A stretch of DNA of 64,000 nt from Caproicibacter fermentans (GTDB taxonomy: Bacteria > Bacillota > Clostridia > Oscillospirales > Acutalibacteraceae). The notes beneath the pieces are model-generated. The model worked only from the letters and a program-made list of their open reading frames with translations. It was not told where the DNA came from and searched no databases. A program made the translations under genes and the position numbers. The stretch spans positions 62,001-126,000 of the forward strand of contig NZ_VWXL01000053.1 in assembly GCF_009746625.1 (NCBI RefSeq). The letters are read 5' to 3'. This document shows positions 8,145 through 16,318 of this stretch, piece after piece. Every line of letters begins with the position of its first letter. Within the stretch, counting starts at the first letter, position 1.

Positions 8145-9224
8145 TCACTGAAAAAATCCCAACTCAAGCACCTTTCGAAACCAGGTTTTCCCCGGCTCAT
8201 ATCCTGCGTAATCCAGAGCGTAGGTGACGCATTCGCGCATCAGCTCCAGAATCAGCACGTTCATTTTCAGGCCGAAGCCGTCCACCGCGGGGGTCAGGGA
8301 ACCGTCCATATTGACCATTCCGCAGCGGGAAGCGGTTTTGATCGTTTCCCCGAGAAGCTCTCCGTCATGAAGAATCTCCGGATTCTTCATCAGAAACGCG
8401 AGCGCGGCAATCATTCCGTCGCAGCCCCAGTTGGAAACCGTCGCGGTCAGGACGGTTCCGGCCCTGGTCGCGGCGGCCAGCCCGCCCCCGCATCCGCAGG
8501 AACAGGAGCCCGGCGCGGCGTAGGGAATATAACGGTTCAAATGGTCGCCTAGCGTGCCGAGTCCAAGCTCGTTGCCGAGATCCCCGATGGAAATGGTTGC
8601 AACACCTTTTTGCTGCAGCTTTTCAAACAGAATATCTGCTTTCGCTTCCAACGGGGTGACGTCTTTTCCCACGGCGTTATGATAGAAGCCCTTTGCGTTC
8701 GCTCCGGGAGCTTCAATGCTGACAACAGCGGAAGGGAGCCCCTGTGCGATGATTTCATCCGCGCGGCCTGCCGCCTTTTCCGCTTCCTTCGGGAAAGTCA
8801 GGAACGCCATGGAAAAGGGAAAGCGCTTTGCTTCCTCGACGGATTCGTAAAGATGAAGGCCGGTCAGCGGGGCGATCGCCTTCACGGCCGGAACGTTTTC
8901 TTCCGGGCAGACAAGGACGGGAACCGCGCGGAACGCTTTTTCAAGCGCTCTTGCCAGCAGCATGGCACCGATAATTCCGTCCGTTTCGGCGCAGAGGGAA
9001 GGGGTCAGAACAAAACCGGTCAGAATAAGGACTTCGTCACCTTCCCGGACCGTTTCCATCAGCTTTTTTGCCGCGTGCATGGTTAACGGTTCACCGGCGA
9101 GCTTTCGCGACCCGTCGTACAGAATCCGGCAGACCCCGTATCCGCGGGGGTCCAGATTCATCAGGTCGTCAAGATTCTGGCCGACGTTCCATTCGGTTAA
9201 TGTTTCCTGATTCATTTCAGTCAC
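8145..9224 (-). CDS. DUF4392 protein, putative glutamate cyclase
   Basis: 359 residues from GTG 9224, which has AAGGA five bases upstream; an ATG four codons later is an alternative. The DUF4392 (D-glutamate cyclase-like) family is recognised by segments such as DPRGYGVCRILYDG, AETDGIIGAMLLARAL, SIEAPGANAKGFYHN and SNWGCDGMIAALAFL. Together with the DUF1445 protein it would rebuild the two-domain DGLUCY enzyme from separate polypeptides. A cysteine/glycine-rich patch (SCSCGCGGG) sits near residue 250. It is 14 bases before pxpB and 16 bases after the aminotransferase gene. Confidence 0.85.
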   Translation of the reverse strand: MTEMNQETLTEWNVGQNLDDLMNLDPRGYGVCRILYDGSRKLAGEPLTMHAAKKLMETVREGDEVLILTGFVLTPSLCAETDGIIGAMLLARALEKAFRAVPVLVCPEENVPAVKAIAPLTGLHLYESVEEAKRFPFSMAFLTFPKEAEKAAGRADEIIAQGLPSAVVSIEAPGANAKGFYHNAVGKDVTPLEAKADILFEKLQQKGVATISIGDLGNELGLGTLGDHLNRYIPYAAPGSCSCGCGGGLAAATRAGTVLTATVSNWGCDGMIAALAFLMKNPEILHDGELLGETIKTASRCGMVNMDGSLTPAVDGFGLKMNVLILELMRECVTYALDYAGYEPGKTWFRKVLELGFFQ

Positions 9225-9240
9225 GACGATCCTTTCGCTC

Positions 9241-10104
9241 TTATTTTGCGTAATCCGCGAATTTCACTTTCGTATAATCCTCAAATTGCTTTACAGCGGC
9301 GTCCTGCAGCTTTTTGAGCAGCTCGGGGGCGCGCCCGCCGACCCTTTTGCCGTCGATTTCCACAGCGGCGTTGCACAGGGTGCCGGAGCTATGTACGATG
9401 ACTTCGTCGGCGTCCATCAGCTCGGCGACGGTAAAGGGCTTTTCACTGACCTGCATTCCGACCTGCGCGGCAAGCGCGACCAGATGTTTTCTGGCGGTGC
9501 CGGGAAGAATCAGGTTGTTGAGCGGAGCCGTGCAAAAAACGCCGCTTTTGATGATGGAGACGTTGCTGTGCGCGCACTCCGTGACGATTTCGCCGCGATG
9601 GAACACCGCCTCCTGGCAGCCGGCTTCTTTCGCCGCCTGAGCGGCCATAACGCTTGGAATCAGGTTCAGCGTTTTAATATCGCAGTGCAAAAACCGCGTG
9701 TCTTCCACGGTAATCAGCTTGAGGGTCCTGTCGATCGCCGTCAGCGGATTCGGACGGATGGTGACAAAAAGGTTTGCCGGGCCGTCGGGAAAAACATGGT
9801 TGCGCATTCCGGTGCCGCGTGTGGTCTGCCAGTAAACCATCAGGCTTTCGGAGTTATCCACCTGATTGACCAGATCCTGCAGTGTTTTTGCAAGCTCTTC
9901 TTTCGACATCGCGAACGGAATTTTCAGCTTGGAAAAGCTGCGAAAAAACCGGTCGATATGGTCCTCGAGCGCAAAGATGACATGGTTTACCGCGTAAGTG
10001 GCGTCATACACGCCGTCGCCGAAATAGACGACACGGTCGTTCATGGGGATGGTCATTTCCTCAATCGGGCCGGTTTTTCCATTATAATACCCAATGTTTT
10101 TCAT
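9241..10104 (-). CDS. dat: D-amino-acid aminotransferase (class IV PLP fold)
   Basis: 287 residues. It is a class IV aminotransferase closest in pattern to bacterial D-alanine transaminases: FGDGVYDATYAVN near the N-terminus, the PLP lysine in CDIKTLNLIPSV, and the glutamate in VTECAHSNVS. Such enzymes exchange amino groups between D-alanine and 2-oxoglutarate/D-glutamate. As first gene of the operon it would produce or consume D-glutamate next to the cyclase and 5-oxoprolinase genes. A branched-chain aminotransferase is the alternative, but the DIK-(S/T)-LN motif favours D-amino acids. Confidence 0.85.
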   Translation of the reverse strand: MKNIGYYNGKTGPIEEMTIPMNDRVVYFGDGVYDATYAVNHVIFALEDHIDRFFRSFSKLKIPFAMSKEELAKTLQDLVNQVDNSESLMVYWQTTRGTGMRNHVFPDGPANLFVTIRPNPLTAIDRTLKLITVEDTRFLHCDIKTLNLIPSVMAAQAAKEAGCQEAVFHRGEIVTECAHSNVSIIKSGVFCTAPLNNLILPGTARKHLVALAAQVGMQVSEKPFTVAELMDADEVIVHSSGTLCNAAVEIDGKRVGGRAPELLKKLQDAAVKQFEDYTKVKFADYAK

Positions 10105-10180
10105 GCAGGTACCTCCACAAACTGTTTATTGTCGGCTGCGAATCCGGATGATAGCGCGCTAAAGAGGACCGGTTCTGAAT

Positions 10181-10224
10181 AAAAAAGAAGCCACTTAACC
10201 TAAACAGCGAGTTAAATGACTTCT
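10181..10224 (-). terminator. Attenuator-like terminator upstream of the D-amino-acid/oxoproline operon
   Basis: On the minus strand, AGAAGTCATTTAACT pairs with AGGTTAAGTGGCTTCT (some G-U pairs), followed by TTTTTT. It lies between the promoter and the first gene, about 75 bases before its ATG, so it must be read through for expression. An alternative 7-bp stem (TAAATGA/TCATTTA, 10213-10234) uses the same 5' arm and could act as antiterminator. Confidence 0.75.
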
Positions 10225-10335
10225 GTATCATTTACTTTACGGTTCTTTGCCCTGCCCTCATTGGCGTACGGCTTCCGTAATATTTTTTTGTAAAACGGGC
10301 CTACATCCGCATTTTACCGGCTGTAATCTTTCCCT
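10225..10335 (-). promoter_or_regulatory. Unidentified structured leader (candidate riboswitch or attenuator)
   Basis: This leader of about 110 bases lies between a strong promoter and the terminator at 10181-10224. Minus-strand elements include a hairpin with GTAAAA/TTTTAC arms around 10280-10310, and a longer-range pairing TTACGG with CCGTAA enclosing a purine-rich loop that contains GAGGGCAGGGCAAAGAA. It lacks the T-box AGGGTGG motif and I cannot match it to any aptamer family from memory. Confidence 0.5.
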
Positions 10336-10364
10336 ATTTTATTCTACGATGCCGCTTTTGTCAA
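10336..10364 (-). promoter_or_regulatory. Promoter of the D-amino-acid/oxoproline operon
   Basis: Minus strand: TTGACA, 17-base spacer, TAAAAT. It is the only near-consensus promoter seen upstream of the six-gene operon. Confidence 0.85.
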
Positions 10365-10394
10365 CCTTTTTTTCGGGAACGGGGCTAACGGGAC

Positions 10395-10423
10395 TTTACT
10401 CGGTGTTAATTCAATATTATAAT
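10395..10423 (+). promoter_or_regulatory. Possible promoter of the diguanylate cyclase gene
   Basis: TTTACT, 17 bases, TATAAT, about 55 bases before the predicted start codon. The -35 is only a partial match. It is nearly back to back with the minus-strand promoter at 10336-10364. Confidence 0.5.
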
Positions 10424-10477
10424 AATATCAGAGGAAGCAAATAAACGGTTATTCGCTGGAACGAAAGTAAGGACAGG

Positions 10478-11617
10478 ATGTGTGGGAAAATGGGGAAACA
10501 GGAGTTTGGCAGGATCCGATTGAAGTCCTCGGGACATGACGTGAAGCCGGGGCGCAGAACGGCGTACTTTAATTACCAGCTCATCTCCAGCCGAAAATAC
10601 ATCAATCAGGTTTGCCTCGCTGTCGGCGTATTCAATGAAGCGCTTTTAATTCCGGATTTGATTTTTGTAAAAAGCCCGCTGAGCAAGCTGCTCATTGCGT
10701 TGTTCCGCACCCTGTTCACAGGCCTTCTCGTCCTTTTTTCCCTGTATTGCTCCAGAGCCAGGGGATACAGGTCCTTTTACCGCTGCACAACGGGGATGGA
10801 GCTTCTCGCGGTCGCGATCTTTCTATTCGTTTTGGTTCAGTACGACCCGCCGAATTTTATGGTTCAGGCGGCGGGGCTGTACATCCTTCTGCTGGCCTTT
10901 TTTCTGGTTCCGAACCGGTACCGGAATATGCTTGCCGTGTCGACCGTTGGGATGGCCGGCTTTCTCTATTTTTCCTGGAGAAAGCTCGGCGGCCTGAGTA
11001 TAGACGAGCTGATGGCGGCGGTCATCTATTTTGCCGCCACCGTTTTGATCTGTTCCATTTTCGCGTTGGGAAGGGACCGGCAGCAATACGGCGAATTTCT
11101 TTCCAAAGCTCAGCTGATGAAGCTCAGCTATACCGACCAGCTGACAAAGGCCTCCAGCAGAAACCGGCTTTTTTCGGAATTTGCCAGGTGGCAGAAAATC
11201 TGCCTCGGGCGATGCAGGCCCCTTTCGCTCTCTTTGTTTGACATAGACCGGTTCAAATCCGTCAACGACCAGTTCGGGCATTCGATTGCGGACAGGGTTC
11301 TTGCCGAGCTGGCCGATGTGATCCGCGCTCATTTGAGAAGCCCCGATCTTCTGGTCCGGTGGGGAGGGGATGAATTTGTGATCCTGTTTCCGGAAACCGA
11401 CCGGAATAATGCCGCGGGAATCCTGAACCGGATCCGCTTCGCCATTGAAAAGAACCGGTTCGCCGGTAAAATACATATTACCTGCAGCTTCGGTTTAGCG
11501 GAAATGGAGGAAGGCTCCACGCTGGATTCCATGGTCCAAAAGGCGGACGATCTCATGTATTCGGCGAAAAAGCAGGGAGGAAACCGGGTGGAAGTCCGTG
11601 AGGAAAAAGCTCAGTGA
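10478..11617 (+). CDS. Membrane-bound diguanylate cyclase (GGDEF domain)
   Basis: 379 residues. It makes cyclic di-GMP from two GTP. The N-terminal part (about 45-195) holds roughly five or six hydrophobic segments with short loops, so it is probably a membrane sensor. The GGDEF domain spans about 215-375, with the active motif RWGGDEF (296-300) intact and an RSPD inhibitory-site motif (287-290) at the usual five-residue distance, implying product feedback. The usual DxLTGLxNR entry is altered to DQLTKASSRNR. AAGGA precedes the ATG; ATG 10490 is an alternative. It ends tail to tail with the transglutaminase gene, overlapping 7 bases. Confidence 0.93.
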   Translation: MCGKMGKQEFGRIRLKSSGHDVKPGRRTAYFNYQLISSRKYINQVCLAVGVFNEALLIPDLIFVKSPLSKLLIALFRTLFTGLLVLFSLYCSRARGYRSFYRCTTGMELLAVAIFLFVLVQYDPPNFMVQAAGLYILLLAFFLVPNRYRNMLAVSTVGMAGFLYFSWRKLGGLSIDELMAAVIYFAATVLICSIFALGRDRQQYGEFLSKAQLMKLSYTDQLTKASSRNRLFSEFARWQKICLGRCRPLSLSLFDIDRFKSVNDQFGHSIADRVLAELADVIRAHLRSPDLLVRWGGDEFVILFPETDRNNAAGILNRIRFAIEKNRFAGKIHITCSFGLAEMEEGSTLDSMVQKADDLMYSAKKQGGNRVEVREEKAQ

Positions 11618-12366
11618 TTCTGGGAAATCCGGTACAGGTTTTTAAAATCGGGCCGTCCCGCCGAGTCCATCAGATAGGCGGTTTCATCCGCGTCCTCAAT
11701 CCTGTTTTGGTTCAGGGACCTGATGATGGTGTCCGCGTCGTAGATTCCGACTCCATGGCCGTAATATAGTTTCCCGTTTAAGTCGATGACATTTTCACCC
11801 TGCCATTCCGGGGTCAGTGGGTCCACGTCCGGATTGGCGAAGTAACGTCGGTCGCCCGGAAGATAGAACGGGTACTTTTTCATCAGGCCGACATCTCGGA
11901 GAAGCCGGTCGAGATGATGCCAGTTCATCAGTTCTATTTTTGGAAAGACCTGATTGAACCGGTCCGCACCCAGTACGGCAAGAAGGGCGCGGTAATAGAC
12001 GATGACCATGGCGGTCGCGCATTCCGTCGCGTATTTTCGGCCATGATCAAAAATGTCCGAAATCGCCTCACTCGGCTTCGCGCCGCTTTTCAGACGAAAA
12101 CCGCCTTCCGCCGTGCGGTCCCAGAAATCAGGATTGCATCTGGACTTGCGGAAGATCGCGAAATCCATGCCGCTTTTGTCCAGTTCCTTTGCGGCGGCAA
12201 CGGTCTGAGCGCGCAGGCGGAGTTCGAATACCAGCTGTTCACTGGAATCGTAATCAAGCTTTTCTTCGGCGGACGCAAGCTGAGAAAGAATGGAGCGCTC
12301 CGTATTTTCATGGGTCAGATTCGAGAGTTCTTCGGACGTGATCTGCTTTCCGGCGATAAAAATCAT
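11611..12366 (-). CDS. tgl: Protein-glutamine gamma-glutamyltransferase (Bacillus-type transglutaminase)
   Basis: 251 residues from ATG 12366 (MIFIAGKQITSEEL), close to the 245 of Bacillus Tgl. It cross-links proteins by forming gamma-glutamyl-lysine bonds; in Bacillus it acts on spore coat proteins. The catalytic cysteine lies in YATECATAMVIVYY, and WQGENVIDL, YYGHGVGI and NWHHLD match the family. The ATG overlaps the stop of the upstream unknown gene by four bases, so the two are coupled. Its presence with spoIID in this window supports a spore former. Confidence 0.92.
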   Translation of the reverse strand: MIFIAGKQITSEELSNLTHENTERSILSQLASAEEKLDYDSSEQLVFELRLRAQTVAAAKELDKSGMDFAIFRKSRCNPDFWDRTAEGGFRLKSGAKPSEAISDIFDHGRKYATECATAMVIVYYRALLAVLGADRFNQVFPKIELMNWHHLDRLLRDVGLMKKYPFYLPGDRRYFANPDVDPLTPEWQGENVIDLNGKLYYGHGVGIYDADTIIRSLNQNRIEDADETAYLMDSAGRPDFKNLYRISQNH

Positions 12367-13355
12367 ACCAGCCGCCTCCCCGTTCCGTTTTTCGCAAGTC
12401 GAAGCTGCTCTTCTACCGGAAGGTGTATCCACCGGTTCCAGGACTCCGGATTGCTGGCATGGAGGGCTTTGGAATAATCGGAAAGGACGGTCTGCTCGCT
12501 TTCCTCCGCCTGTGCGAAACAGCTGAGGGATTCTTTTTCCTGACTGGTCAGCGGATCGACCGGAGTGCGCTTGCGCGGGGAAATCTGTTTGCACAGATAT
12601 TTTGCCTCCCGGTCAAGGCCACAGATTTCCGGCTGATTGGAGCTTTGCAGGCTTTCTCCCGTAAAATACAGATAAGGGCTGTTGTCCTGCAGCCACTTCA
12701 TGAATTTTCGGTACTGGGTTTCCCATCGGCGGGAATCCGCGCCGATGTCCGGAAGATGCAGGAGCAGGTGGGCAAGTTCCCGGTCCCTTGCGTTCGCGGA
12801 ACGCAGGTACGGCGCGAGATACCGCAGCGCATTCGGGTCGTGCGACTGGAAAAAGGCCCAGATCAGGTCGTGCAGATATCCCTTTTTGCGGTTGCGCCGG
12901 AAAATAAGGGCCGCCAGTCCGGGCAGTATGGACGTCTCGCGGTATCTTCTCGTCAGCACGGAGGCCGAAAGATCAAGAATCTCGTCGTAATCGTCGCTCA
13001 GCCCGTCGTTTTCCGCTCCCGTTTGGAAGATCCATAAAAAAGCGGCGTGAACGTTTTCGTCCGTATAAGAAATTCCGCCGCCGGGCAGTGCCTTTTTTTC
13101 TTCCAGAACTTTATCACAAATCTGCAGCGCAGCCCTGTTTTTTTCGCTGAGTCCGTCCTTCAGTCCGGATTCTTCAATCTGCGGTTTCAGCGAGAACAGG
13201 GTTGCAAAGCGCAGCCCCTCGTCATTCAGCAGGCGCGGCGCGGCTTCCTTTTGCTTTCCGATGATTTCCTGAAAACGCCTTTTGCAGGCGTTGACGCCGC
13301 GGTTTCGCCGGATATACTCCAAGGTGCCGACGGGCGCGCGGGAATCGGAATACAT
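12363..13355 (-). CDS. Unknown protein coupled to transglutaminase
   Basis: 330 residues from ATG 13355 (MYSDSRAPVGTLEYIRR), chosen because AAGGAG sits five bases upstream. I do not recognise a family. It is soluble-looking, rich in charged residues and mostly helical in character, without signal peptide or membrane segment; the segment around LAHLLLHLPD resembles an alpha-solenoid. The ATGA overlap with tgl predicts coordinated synthesis, so it may be a substrate, chaperone or targeting partner of the cross-linking enzyme. This is inference from position only. Confidence 0.75.
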   Translation of the reverse strand: MYSDSRAPVGTLEYIRRNRGVNACKRRFQEIIGKQKEAAPRLLNDEGLRFATLFSLKPQIEESGLKDGLSEKNRAALQICDKVLEEKKALPGGGISYTDENVHAAFLWIFQTGAENDGLSDDYDEILDLSASVLTRRYRETSILPGLAALIFRRNRKKGYLHDLIWAFFQSHDPNALRYLAPYLRSANARDRELAHLLLHLPDIGADSRRWETQYRKFMKWLQDNSPYLYFTGESLQSSNQPEICGLDREAKYLCKQISPRKRTPVDPLTSQEKESLSCFAQAEESEQTVLSDYSKALHASNPESWNRWIHLPVEEQLRLAKNGTGRRLV

Positions 13356-13447
13356 ATAATCTCCTTCTTTCACCGTTCGAATTCTGTTTCTAATCCATTT
13401 TATCGGAAATCGGGAGTTTTGTTTCCGCATTCTTGATGCGATCGAAC

Positions 13448-13483
13448 GAAAAAACCGCCGCCCTGGGAGCCCCAGAGCGGCGG
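13448..13483 (-). terminator. Terminator after the peptide-binding lipoprotein gene
   Basis: Minus strand: CCGCCGCTCTGGG pairs with CCCAGGGCGGCGG through a 3-base loop, followed by TTTTTTCG. It separates this gene from the downstream unknown/tgl pair. Confidence 0.93.
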
Positions 13484-13497
13484 TCTGCCGCATTTTT

Positions 13498-15126
13498 TTA
13501 TTCCTTGCCCGCGCCGATAAAATCGACGCCGCCCTGATAGGGGTGGAACACAATTCCGGTCACGCCCTTCGCCATGGCGTAATAACGTTTGCCGTAGTAC
13601 AGCGGATAGAACACGGCCTGACGGCTCAAATATTCTTCCGCCGCAGCGTAGTCGTCGGCGGCCTTTACCCCGTCTCCGGTTTCCCCCTTGGAGAGCAGGG
13701 CGTCGTACGCGGTGTTGCTGTATTTCGTAAAGTTCCCGTCGGCTCCGCTGCGGAACAGGGACAAAACCGAAAGAGGCCCGTCGCTGTCGGGAGTGATTGG
13801 AGCAAGCGCGATTTGATAGTCCCCGGACTTCACCTTGGCAAGAAGATCGCTTTTGTCCATTGCTTCCATATTAAAATAATTGTGAAACTGTGAGTTCCAG
13901 GATATAATCATTTCGTTAAGCATCAGCTTAACGTTTTCATCATCATCCGGGCACAGAACGCTGACGGATTCCATTTTGTCTTCCTTGGAAAATCCGAGTT
14001 CCCCTAGCCCGTTCGCAAGAGTCTGCGCGGCCCCAGCATCCTGGGAAAGCAGGAACGGGTCGCCTGCCAGTTTCCGGTAGTTCTGCCCCAAAAATGCGGT
14101 GCCGGGCAGAAGAATGGAATCCGCGGCAGACGTGTCCTGCGGCAGATGCGACAGGACTTTTTTCCGGTCAAGCGCCTGAACAAAGGCTTTGCGGACATTC
14201 ACGTTTTTCATTAGATTGGAAGAGGTGTTAAAACAAAGCCCCCAGGTCGTGTCCTCAAACGATACGATGGAGCAGCCGCCGGCCGAAGCTTTTCCGGCCT
14301 GAGCGGCGGAGACCGAAACGGCGTCTACGACCCCGTTTTTTAACGCGGCCACAGGATCGCTCAGGTCAAGGTCGTCCCCCTCAATCTGAAGATCAACGTT
14401 GGACGGCAGGGGAACCGTGCCGCCGGTATAGGTTGCGGAGCGCCTCAGATTCAGATATTGGTCGTGTGCCCAGCCGTATTTTCCGTCGATACGGAACGGG
14501 CCGTTTCCCAGAACATAGGAGGCTTCAAGTCCGTAGCGGCCGGAGGTCGATTCGAAAAAATCCCGGCTGCAGGGCATAAAAACGGCATTCGCCGTCAGCT
14601 TGGGGAAATCCGGATAGGAATATTCCAGACTGACTTTCAGCGTGTGGCTGTCCACGGCCGAGACCCCCAGCTTTTCCGGCGGCAGCTTTCCGGAGCTGAT
14701 CTGCCGGGCGTTTTTCAGGCAGAACATCTGCGAGCCGACCGGCGAACCCGTTTGCGGGGATACGGCCCGTTGGAAAGCGTAAACGAAGTCGTTCGCGGTA
14801 ACGGGCTTTTTATTACCCCATTTTGCGTCGCCGCGCAGGTAAAAGGTAAACTCCGTGCTGTCCGTGTTGGCCTGCCACCGTTCGGCCACTCCGGGTTTGG
14901 CGGTTCCGTCCGCGCCGAGTCTTGCCAGTCCCTCAAAAAGTGCCCCGATCGCAATAATGGACGAGGAGTCCGAGGCAATCTGCGGATCCAGCGTTTTCGG
15001 GTCGCTTTTCAGGCCATATAAAATTGTTTTGTCCGCGTTTGACGGCCTGCTGTTTTTGCAGCCCGTCATGGAAAGCAAAAGAACGGCGAGCGCAAGGAAA
15101 ACGGAGACCATTTTCCTGTTTTGCAA
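13498..15126 (-). CDS. Peptide/oligopeptide ABC transporter substrate-binding lipoprotein
   Basis: 542 residues of the SBP_bac_5 (OppA/DppA-like) family. The start is set at TTG 15126 because GGAGGGG precedes it at normal spacing; a longer frame from ATG 15177 lacks a good ribosome site. A hydrophobic signal segment ends in the lipobox LSMTGC, so it is a lipid-anchored extracellular receptor. The early segment ILYGLKSDPKTLDPQ and the later KNVNVRKAFVQALDRKKV are typical. No permease or ATPase gene is adjacent, so it is an orphan receptor. The terminal LYYGKRYYAMAKGV also fits the family. Confidence 0.92.
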   Translation of the reverse strand: MQNRKMVSVFLALAVLLLSMTGCKNSRPSNADKTILYGLKSDPKTLDPQIASDSSSIIAIGALFEGLARLGADGTAKPGVAERWQANTDSTEFTFYLRGDAKWGNKKPVTANDFVYAFQRAVSPQTGSPVGSQMFCLKNARQISSGKLPPEKLGVSAVDSHTLKVSLEYSYPDFPKLTANAVFMPCSRDFFESTSGRYGLEASYVLGNGPFRIDGKYGWAHDQYLNLRRSATYTGGTVPLPSNVDLQIEGDDLDLSDPVAALKNGVVDAVSVSAAQAGKASAGGCSIVSFEDTTWGLCFNTSSNLMKNVNVRKAFVQALDRKKVLSHLPQDTSAADSILLPGTAFLGQNYRKLAGDPFLLSQDAGAAQTLANGLGELGFSKEDKMESVSVLCPDDDENVKLMLNEMIISWNSQFHNYFNMEAMDKSDLLAKVKSGDYQIALAPITPDSDGPLSVLSLFRSGADGNFTKYSNTAYDALLSKGETGDGVKAADDYAAAEEYLSRQAVFYPLYYGKRYYAMAKGVTGIVFHPYQGGVDFIGAGKE

Positions 15127-15261
15127 TGGATACCCCTCCCGGCGGTAATAATATCGATATTTTAACATCTTTTTCAACCTATTTCAATTCTAACCGTTTT
15201 CCCGTGCCGGTACTCGTCAAATTCCAAGAAAAATCCTTCTTCTCAAATGCAATTTTTATGG

Positions 15262-15267
15262 TATAAT
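15262..15267 (+). promoter_or_regulatory. -10 element upstream of the LytTR gene
   Basis: TATAAT at 15262-15267, with a weak TTCTCA about 16 bases upstream. If used, transcription starts near 15274, which rules out the upstream ATG at 15247 and supports the TTG start at 15298. Confidence 0.55.
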
Positions 15268-15297
15268 TTCATCAAACTTGCGCGCGGGGTGAAAGAA

Positions 15298-15732
15298 TTG
15301 AGAATCGTTATTGAAGAGCCCAAAGAAGGCGAAGAGGAGCAGATTTTGATACGCTGCCGGGAAATGTCGCCGGAAATCCTGCGGGCAATCTCCATTTTTA
15401 AATCTCAGGATGCCATGGTTGCCTATGAGGGAAATGAGATTTACCGTATTAAGCCCTCGGATATCTATTATATTGAAGTTGTTGACAATAAAACATTCGT
15501 ATATGAAAAAAAGAAAGTTTATGAGTCAAAACAAAAGCTTTACGAGCTGGAGGAGGCCCTGTCGGCCGGCAACTTTCTGCGTGCCTCCAAATCGGTTCTT
15601 CTCAATTTAATGAAAATCCGGTCGCTCAGTCCCGCTTTCAGCGGACGGTTTGAAGCGCTCTTGGATAACGGAGAAAAAGTGGTGATATCCCGGCAGTACA
15701 TAGGCGATTTGAAAAAGAGACTCGGTATATAG
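15298..15732 (+). CDS. LytTR-domain DNA-binding regulator
   Basis: 144 residues from TTG 15298, with GGGGTG six bases upstream. The C-terminal about 100 residues form a LytTR DNA-binding domain: IKPSDIYYIEVVDNKTFVY, then NFLRASKSVLLNLMKI and ISRQYIGDLKKRL. There is no receiver domain, so it is a stand-alone type. It is followed 12 bases later by a DUF3021 membrane protein; LytTR-DUF3021 pairs are common in Firmicutes and often control neighbouring ABC exporters, such as the one that follows here. Confidence 0.92.
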   Translation: MRIVIEEPKEGEEEQILIRCREMSPEILRAISIFKSQDAMVAYEGNEIYRIKPSDIYYIEVVDNKTFVYEKKKVYESKQKLYELEEALSAGNFLRASKSVLLNLMKIRSLSPAFSGRFEALLDNGEKVVISRQYIGDLKKRLGI

Positions 15733-15744
15733 GAGGAATCAGCG

Positions 15745-16179
15745 GTGCGTCTTGATGAATTGCTCAAAGCAATGTTCAGGTCCTTTTTTGTAATTACAAC
15801 GGGGGTTGTCGCTTCCATGTATCTTTACTGTGCCCTGCTCAACCCCGGGGCGGTGTTTACCGTGAAAGACATCGGCAGAATCTTGCTGATGGCCGTTGTC
15901 GGCGACCTGCCTCTCTTTCTGTTCTGGTCGCGCAGGGAACTGAGCAAACGCCGGTATTTCATCAGAAGAATCGTCCACATGGCAGTCCTTGCCCTCATAC
16001 TGCTGTATTTTGCGTCGCTCTGGGACTGGATCAGTCTGGATAAAGCAGGAGAGGTTGCTGTGTTCCTATTGTGTGTTCTGGCCGTTTACGTCATCGTCCT
16101 GTTTGCCGCAGTACTCAGGGACAAAAAGCTGTCGGACCGTCTGAACCGAAAGCTGAAGGAACGGTACCATACCCGCTAA
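15745..16179 (+). CDS. DUF3021 membrane protein
   Basis: 144 residues from GTG 15745, with AGGAGG upstream. Four hydrophobic segments (about 13-31, 44-61, 74-92, 102-121) and a basic C-terminal tail fit DUF3021 proteins, which are usually coupled to a LytTR regulator and thought to modulate it at the membrane. Function beyond that is not established. Confidence 0.85.
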   Translation: MRLDELLKAMFRSFFVITTGVVASMYLYCALLNPGAVFTVKDIGRILLMAVVGDLPLFLFWSRRELSKRRYFIRRIVHMAVLALILLYFASLWDWISLDKAGEVAVFLLCVLAVYVIVLFAAVLRDKKLSDRLNRKLKERYHTR

Positions 16180-16318
16180 ATTTTAAAGGCACGGGAGAAG
16201 TTCGCGCGGCTTACCATGCTTTTTTTACAGTTTGCGTCCATATAAGCGCAGCATACCGTTTTTTGATTGCACAATTCCCGTCCCTTTGATACAGTAGTTG
16301 CAGAAAGGGGTTATCGCA

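Noticed and set aside
10225-10335. T-box or c-di-GMP riboswitch in the operon leader
   Set aside because: The T-box AGGGTGG core is missing; fragments such as AGGGCAAA resemble GEMM only partially, without the rest of the aptamer.
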